Below, piece by piece: positions 57,464 through 64,000 of a DNA stretch of 64,000 nucleotides. Positions within the stretch are counted from its first letter, which is position 1, and every line of letters starts with the position of its first letter. The position numbers and the translations under genes were made by a program. Source of the stretch: Sordariomycetes sp. S80-01Y (Eukaryota > Ascomycota > Sordariomycetes); contig JAXQJY010000030.1 in the NCBI GenBank assembly GCA_037042185.1, positions 1,736,001 to 1,800,000 on the forward strand, given 5' to 3'. Below the pieces are notes generated by a model that made no database searches, was not told where the DNA came from, and worked only from the letters and a program-made list of their open reading frames with translations.

Positions 57464-58908
57464 GGCAACGCGGGGGTTGCAAATCACGCGCGAGGCTGCG
57501 GCCAAAGGAGGATCACCAGCTGAGCCAACAGAAGGTGCTTGGGGAGAATTCTCAAGTGAGAGCGAGGGGCGCAGGAGGCATTGTACTAGAGAGGCGTTTC
57601 GGTCGAGGATGGAGAGGACGTCGTGGCTGGCGCGTTTTCGGTGACGTTGCCTGGAACAAAGCTTATTGCCTAATTGGGCGATTGGGGTCGCCTCAGATAC
57701 CTACAAAAGGGGCGCGGACGCTAGAATACAGCCAGGCGCTACTCGAATTTGCTTCTTAAACGTGAACATCTGATTGCATGATGCTCTGCTTGGTTTCCTA
57801 TGAGTACCTAGTGTTAACTTATGAGGTAGGCCACGACACCTGTTCAACTGTGAAGCACACTTGCAACCCAAATTGGAGTCAAACAGTTTCAGCAGCTGAA
57901 CGCTTTTAAAACGCAGAGAGTATGGATTGAGTCAAAAGCATACCACATGCATGTTCTCGGAATTAGGAAGAACCATTTAAAATATCTTCCGAACAGCTGG
58001 ATTCCCTGATCACGGCGGCAGGTATTGTGAACGAGTAGGAGAGCGGCTTCTGGGCCTTGTCAGGTCTCGGGTAGGTAGCTGCACTTGGTCTGTTGCTCTC
58101 CGTAGATGCAATCCGGACTTTACGAGACCATCTTAGAGCATTCTATAGACGTACAGGAGGCTGCTCATGTGAGATTTGCAACATCGTCAAGTCTAGAAGC
58201 CAGCAGCCAACCTGCAATACCATATGTCGGTTGCGGCCTACGGCATGATCACTATTGAGCTGTGGAAGCTCATGTCTGACGAGCAACTGAATGCCCCACT
58301 AAGGCAATCACCTCGCTGGCGCTGACTCGGGCTGCCCTCACGCTGCACGGGCACTTCAAGAGCTCGACGCGATTGGGGCAACGTGCAGCTCCCATCAACA
58401 TCGCGTTGCATCACGATCGGAATTGCCTCGTCGTTGCCCTCATGGTCCACGACTTAGAACTGCAGACCCTGTATTCTGGTATGCAATACCGTGTCACATG
58501 TGCTTCCAGTACGCACTCTGTGGCACAGTCTGCATCAGCGGTACTGCTAAGTAAGGTAGCGAGCATCCTGGAGCTTGGAAGCGCGGTGCAAGCCACGGTA
58601 GACCCCGAGCCCATGTTTATGGGCAAAGATCTGATCATGGGTTGCTGCAGCTTCTCCCCCACCCTCTCCATTCGCTAGATCTTTGACTGACAAGGTTACA
58701 GCACCGCAAACTTGCCTCGCCATACATAACAGGCGCTCTGCATCTGCGTCCCGCCCTTTGTCTCCCCTTTGTAGGATGATGGGCCCCAGCAGCCTTGCAC
58801 AAGACTTTTAACCTGTCTCCCCGGGTCTTGAGCTCCAGGACCTCTCTGCCATAGCTTCCACTTGTATTGACATCAAGGCCAACTCAGTGAGCTGGCCGCA
58901 ACATCGCC
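57464..58908. promoter_or_regulatory. Divergent intergenic region of RabGAP and MMS1-like genes
   Basis: About 1.45 kb between divergent starts. Frames here are short and unlike proteins. The first part, near the RabGAP start, may hold a further noncoding 5' exon, as the RabGAP frame is open upstream of its ATG. A C-rich leader precedes the MMS1-like start from about 58,740. Confidence 0.45.
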
Positions 58909-61900
58909 ATGGCTGCCACCTTCGAAACCCGAGTCCTGGAAAATGGGAGCTGGGTCACCCGAAGGGCCAACCTCGATGCTGCTGTTGAAGCTACGTCGAT
59001 TGTTGACGAGCCCGAAGAGACCTCAAATCCCCCAATGTGTGGTCTTCTCTCAAGAACAGTGCTTCATAGCCCTCAAGTAAACAAGATTCTACCTGTTCGC
59101 CTCAGGTCGAAGGGGCAGAACGACATCGCCTTCATCCACGACCATACGGTCACGATTCGGGAGCTCCTAGACGACGGACAAACTCGCGTGGTGAAGTCTC
59201 ACATGGATATGGGACAGCGCATCAGGAACGCTGTGGTTGTCGGAGAGCTTCGCGATGCTGTCGTGATAGAAACCCGGGATGATAGCCAGGACCACTCCGC
59301 GGACTTCGACCTGAATGGAATCACGTCAGCTCAACAGTCAAATGCACCCAACAAAACATATTTTCCGCCTCAAATGCTTATCTGCATCCTCGAGAGCGGC
59401 GAGCTTGTGACTGTGCACTTCATCAAGGACGAGCCAGTGGCCATGAGGATCCCAGCACCGGTGATTCCGCACTTGGGTCACTACTTTGTTGTCGATCCTC
59501 GATCCCGCTACATGGTTGCTGCTGGGTTTGAAGACGTTTTGGTCATTTACGAACTGGAGTCGTGGGCGACGCTCCGACAGATTTACGAGTCTACAGGCAC
59601 AACCACATCAGTTGTAAAGTCTACCAAACTCCACCCCATCAAAGCTACAATCTTGGACGTTCAATTCCTTTATCCCCGAACTCAGGATGAAGACCACGTC
59701 ATCCTCATGGCTCTGACATGCTCGAAATCTCGAGATGGCAGGTCAGAAGCAAAGCAGAGGTATACAACCTGGGACTGGATGGTCGGGGAGGATCTATCCG
59801 CGCAGCTAAAGGAGAATCACCGCCAATCGATCATTACCGAGGGTATACCCATTTTTTGCATCCCGCTTCGAGCGCAGCATGCGTTCTACATTGTTTGCGA
59901 GTCCCACATCATTGTTGTGACGGATACTCTGTCCGGCGGAGGGGGCCGCCTCGAGCGCGTTGAGTTCGCCATAGACACATCTACACTACATCACGGGAAG
60001 AGGAACCCTCTTTGGACTGCGTGGTCTAGAGCTTATCGAAGTGAGAAGTGGTGGAAAGAACATGACACTATCTATTTGGCCCGCGAAGACGGAAAAATGC
60101 AATCCCTCGAGATCGACGCCGATACGCTCATGCCATTGATGAATGAGCACGAGAAAGATGCCAGGGAAGGTCTCGGCTTCAACATTGGGACGGCATTCGC
60201 TACGACTTACGACAAGTTCGCAGATGTCATCATTGTTGGCGGAAGCTCAGGTCCCGGGGGTATTTTCAAGGTAGGGTACCGACACTATTGATTAGCATGT
60301 TGCCCAGCTGACGAAGTGCACTCCAAGATCGAGCCACGAGAGTTCCCAGAGCTGATGAGCACTATTGAAGATTGGACCCCTGTCCTAGACATGACCACGA
60401 CAAGCGACTTTCTATCCTGGGAAGACGCCGCTCGTCAAAGCCAGAGCAATGAAGTGCTCTCTCACGGGAAGCTTAAGAGAGACAGGCTGTTCCTCGCTTC
60501 TGGCCGTGGCAAGCAGGGCTGTGTCGTCGAGCCCCGATATGGTATCAAGGCCAAGATCGGCTTGGAGCTCGATTTAGAAGACCCTGCCAAAGACGTGTGG
60601 CTTCTTCCAGATTCACGCTCCGAAGAAGGCGGCATGAATCTCGTTGTGGCGCTGCCTCACTCTACCCAAGTCCTTAACATATCCCAAGGCTTTGATGACG
60701 TTACCGCGGAATCGTCTGACACGACATCTTTCGATCTACGTTGGCGTACCCTATACGTCTCGTGTGCACCCTCAGGTCACATCGTCCAGATCTCTGAGAG
60801 AACGATCAGTCTGATCACCCCCTCCCAAAGGCAAGACTACGATGAAAAACGCTGCCACTTGGCAATCTTTGCTTACCTCGGACAGGTCCCGACATTCTTT
60901 CGAAAACATTCTCGGCGTTCCAGACGCTGTAGTCGAGCAAGCTACGAGACGCGATAACCTCGTTGTTGTAACTACGTCAACAGTAGGGGAGGGAACGAGA
61001 CTACACACACTGCGTATTGAACAGATGGACGTGGTGCTTGTGCACACTCGTCATGAGCCCATGGAAGCCACATGTCTTGCGATCATCATGATAGCAGATC
61101 GCCAAGTGGTGGTGGCTGGGATGGCCAATCACCTTGGGCCGATGCTATGTTTATATCCGGCAGATGAACTTCAAGGGAAAGACCGTACATTATGGGTGAA
61201 GATAGGTATGTACAATGCTGACTCTCCTGTTTTGAATATGGCTGAGACCATCGACAGATAATCTCGCTCAAGACTGTGAGCCCCTCGAGCCGCTCATTAG
61301 TATCAGTACTGCTCATGAAGACGCGGATGCTGTGTCTCTTGTCTCTGGTACAAGATGCGGTCGCCTCATATCTATCCTGGTGAGAGACATTGCCGAAGAC
61401 GCGGTAATATGGTCGGTGCAGCGGTTTGGAAACGGACCTGTGAGGATGTTTCCTGAACATGTATCGGGCGAAAAGGATGGTGCAACTTTCGCCGCCTGTG
61501 ACAACGTGCTGACACGAGTATCGAAGCCTTCACTGGATGGCAAGACCTTCCGCCGGCAACAGGAGGTTATCCTGCCTGTGAACCTAAATGATCCTTCTCT
61601 AGATACGCCCCCAGTGCACGCTGTATCTGCGACGCAAGTAATGGGCACCACAAGGCCTTTGTATCTCCTGCTCAGCGGAACCCAAGTCTTTTTTACGGAG
61701 CTCGACACCGATGCAGGACCGGTAACGCGAACACTTCCCCTCGGGCGCTCCCCAACAAGGCTCATCTACTCAGAAACCTGGAAGTGCTTGATTGTTGCGC
61801 TTACCCTGTCAGACAACAAAGGGATCGACCTCGCCTTTATTAACCCGGACAAAGGGGCGAGTGGTGAAAGCAAGCTATGCACGTCCATATCAAAGCCCCT

Positions 61901-62990
61901 CAGTGGTGAGCAAAAGGAAGGGCCGCTGCTCGCCTTCGATACCCCTGGAGACAGGGTGCTCGCACTGCAGGAATGGGTGTTTTTCAAGGGGGGAAAGAAG
62001 TTCTCTTTCATTATTGTTGGGATGCAGTCCTGCAAACTCGCGGTGGTGTCCGTCGTCCTCGACAAGGAGGCTGCACAGCACCTTGGGCGTCGCCTGACTC
62101 ACTCGAACCGCTGGCGGATCAAGAACCTCGACGGGCCCGTCAGTGCAGTTGTGACCGACGAAACGGGGTTCATTTGCTGTGCTGGGAGGACTTTGCAACG
62201 ATACGTGCTGGAAGACCGCAAACTAGTTGCAGTAAAGCAGTTTGAGCTTGACTCGCCAGCGGTCTCGCTGGAGCTTCACGGCGGCAATGTCTATGCGCTG
62301 ACTCAGAGTCACTCACTGGAGGTTATCGACTACAAGAGAAACCCGAACAGCCAGGAGATGAGCTTGCTACACTGCGATTCGGTCTCCAGACTCGGGAACC
62401 ACATGATCCAGGTAGGGCCTATGGCGGATCGCTGGCCGATTTCCCTCATTGCCGACGCACAAGGCTCGGTTACCGGCATATGGACACCAAAGGGACAGAA
62501 GAGCAGGGAGTTTGAAACCGTTTTCAGCGGGAAACTGTCCAACGCAGTGCGGAAGTTTGTTCGCGCTCACTGTCGTGCACCGTATTCGGGGGATTCGGAG
62601 CAGCTAGATCAGGCGAGGCTCCGAGAACTCGCTAGTACGGCAGACGATGCTGAGATACTTGGGGTGTCGTTGAATGGCAGGCTGAGGCACTTCAAGCTGT
62701 TGCCACCCGATCTCTGGGAAGTGCTCTGGGCGATTCAGCGTCTGACTGGCCCATCGGCGGCAGACAAGATCATTGACGGGGATGCGCTGGCCCTATGTTT
62801 GCGCAAGCGCCTATTGGAGGCCACAATTGATCAGGAGGGCCAGGAGAGGCTCATGCATATGCTTCATAGGCTTGAGTACGGGTTTCATGTTGGACGAGTT
62901 CGGAGGCAGAACGGTGGTGTGTGGGATTGGGACCAAGCTTGCAAGCTCAGCTACTGGATTCTCGAGTGCCTGCTCAGGCCGCTCATTTGA
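58909..62990 (+). CDS. MMS1-N / CPSF-A-type beta-propeller protein, 1308 aa
   Basis: Four exons (58909-60259, 60308-60830, 60886-61205, 61258-62990) keep one frame for 1308 residues. Introns 1 and 3 (48 and 52 nt) are GT-AG. Intron 2 (60831-60885) appears to be GC-AG, with donor GCAAGA after CAAAG and a CAG acceptor; it alone joins the two flanking frames. Typical early blocks are NKILPVRLRSKGQNDIAFIHDH, GELVTVHF and a DWM-type insert. Recurrent beta-strand patterns suit WD-like propellers, and the end (FKLLPPDLWEVLWAIQRL) resembles the helical end of DDB1/CPSF160/SF3b3 proteins. Families with this layout include Mms1 and DDB1, adaptors of Cul4/Rtt101 ubiquitin ligases, and splicing or cleavage factors. 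The best guess is the fungal MMS1-N group; the exact orthologue is uncertain. Confidence 0.75.
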
Positions 62991-63888
62991 AAAAAACTCA
63001 ATTCGAAAATTCTATCTTTGGCCCCAGAGCAGTCAGTGGTGCCTCTTTTGAGTTCCTCGGTGCTGGGGAGATTCTGCCTACTTGGCACAAGTCCGGGGTT
63101 ACCCCTTTCTGTCTGCATCGTCTGCCTGCTATATACGAGCAAGGATGACTCAAGGAAGCTGACGTGCGTCAAAAATTTCAGCTGACTGCCCTTTCGACCT
63201 TGGCTCGATGTATTCGCTGAACCAAACGTCAGTGTTCTGTGTTGAGTGGTGGGAAGAGAGGTTGAGAGTACGTGTGTGACTCAGAAAAAGGGGGATGCAG
63301 AAAATAGAGAGGCAAGCCCAACACGATGTCGCGTAGCATCTTGACTGCACAGACTTTTGTCACCCCCTGCGCCATCACCGGTCTGTGCCGTCATAACAGC
63401 CCTCAGACTGCCCCGCCTTGAGTGACCGGCGAGCAGCCACCCCCACCAGCACCAGCGCCAGCACCACCACCAGCACATTGGCAACGCCTGGCATCTTGAG
63501 GGATCCCCGATCGACTGCCCATCTTTTTCGACCGCACAACCCGCCTAATATTTGGGCCGCCGCATCACCCTCGACAACGTCCGACCAAGGCTGACAAGTC
63601 GCATCAGACCAAGTCACCGCTGGAGCATGTCGTGTCGCTCCTCGCCGTTGCTCAAACAACCTTCGATTCTTGCGCTGGATTTGCCACCGGACATCGTCAA
63701 GCCGTGCTGAGCTGCCTACTCGGTAACTGGGGTTCTCCCTTCGGACTTACGAATATTTCTACAAACCAGAAAGTCACCAGCTTGACAAATCAGAAACGAT
63801 TTGCGGCTTTCCCTCCCATGATCGCAGGATCCTCAGCGTCGCGACCACACCCGACCACTAAAACTTTTCAACCTCCAACACCTTGACC
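62991..63888. promoter_or_regulatory. Intergenic and presumed promoter/leader of eIF5B
   Basis: About 900 bases between the MMS1-like gene and the next start codon. A short imperfect CACCAGC repeat occurs at about 63,438-63,478. Small frames on the minus strand reflect this repeat and are not credible. The last 150 bases are CA-rich leader. Confidence 0.5.
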
Positions 63889-64000
63889 ATGCCGCCCAAA
63901 AAGAAGAACAACAAGAAGGGCGACGATGACTGGGAAGCCGAACTCGGCGAGTCCATCGCCCCCCCCAACGGAGATGCCGCCGCTGCCAACGGTGCCAACG
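63889..64000 (+). CDS. Probable eIF5B, N-terminal fragment (window edge)
   Basis: The frame starts MPPKKKNNKKGDDDWEAEL and runs off the end of the window after 37 codons. A Lys-rich head followed by DDWEAELGE is how fungal eIF5B (yeast Fun12), the ribosomal subunit-joining GTPase, begins. Only the N-terminal extension is visible and the GTPase domain would lie outside, so the call rests on this short signature. Other proteins with a Lys-rich start remain possible. Confidence 0.7.
   Translation, partial: MPPKKKNNKKGDDDWEAELGESIAPPNGDAAAANGAN

Noticed and set aside
60271-60307. Alternative donor GTAGGG for intron 1 of the MMS1-like gene
   Set aside because: It would give a 37-nt intron and shift the reading frame; the donor at 60260 keeps the frame.
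63375-63659. 94-codon minus-strand frame with a hydrophobic segment upstream of eIF5B
   Set aside because: The hydrophobic part is the translation of an imperfect CACCAGC repeat; it lies in the presumed eIF5B promoter without other support.

Overview
The window is a gene-dense stretch of a filamentous ascomycete nuclear genome (Pezizomycotina, most likely a Sordariomycete). The organism call rests on short introns (mostly 47-85 nt) with GTRAGT-type donors and CTAAC/CTGAC-like branch sites, on CT-rich promoters and leaders, and on the gene set: class V and class VII myosin-motor chitin synthases, an Erg5-type P450, a GPI-anchored GH17 glucanase and fungal-type Rrn7 and Vps52. The species is not identified. 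No complete tRNA, rRNA, intact transposon, CRISPR array or virus-like element was recognised. All coordinates and splice junctions were worked out by hand, and each multi-exon model below keeps an open frame across its junctions.

Layout. 0-13.5 kb: a basic hypothetical protein, an Acinus-like SAP/RGG protein, a DJ-1/PfpI protein, a hamartin (TSC1) homologue, a cell-wall GH17 glucanase and a ZIP zinc transporter. 13.4-17.1 kb is a long stretch with no recognisable gene. 17-23 kb: an arrestin-fold protein, an EMP70/TM9 Golgi-endosome protein and a small uncharacterised basic protein. 23.7-37.4 kb: two very large chitin synthases with myosin-like domains, head to head across 2.46 kb. 37.7-40 kb: a mitochondrial PDK/BCKDK-type kinase and a tiny four-exon proteinase B inhibitor-like gene. 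40-42.9 kb: another long stretch without a gene. 42.9-47.6 kb: sterol C-22 desaturase (ERG5), a mitochondrial rhodanese and a Yip1-family protein. 48.2-52.8 kb: three minus-strand genes of the protein synthesis apparatus (ubiquitin-eL40 fusion, Rrn7, eIF5A). 53.9-64 kb: VPS52, a TBC1D20/Gyp8-like RabGAP, a large MMS1-N/CPSF-A type beta-propeller protein and the first codons of a probable eIF5B.

Themes. Several genes act on the cell surface (two chitin synthases, GH17 glucanase, ergosterol synthesis). Others act in secretory and endosomal traffic that delivers surface enzymes (EMP70, Yip1, VPS52, RabGAP, arrestin). A third group controls growth and translation (TSC1, eIF5A, ubiquitin-eL40, Rrn7, eIF5B). 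These are loosely clustered housekeeping genes and not a biosynthetic cluster. The most notable points are the head-to-head chitin synthase pair, a ubiquitin-eL40 start codon split by an intron with a 7-nt micro-exon, a GC-AG intron in the MMS1-like gene, a 71-residue inhibitor gene spread over four exons, and two introns that are in frame and free of stops.
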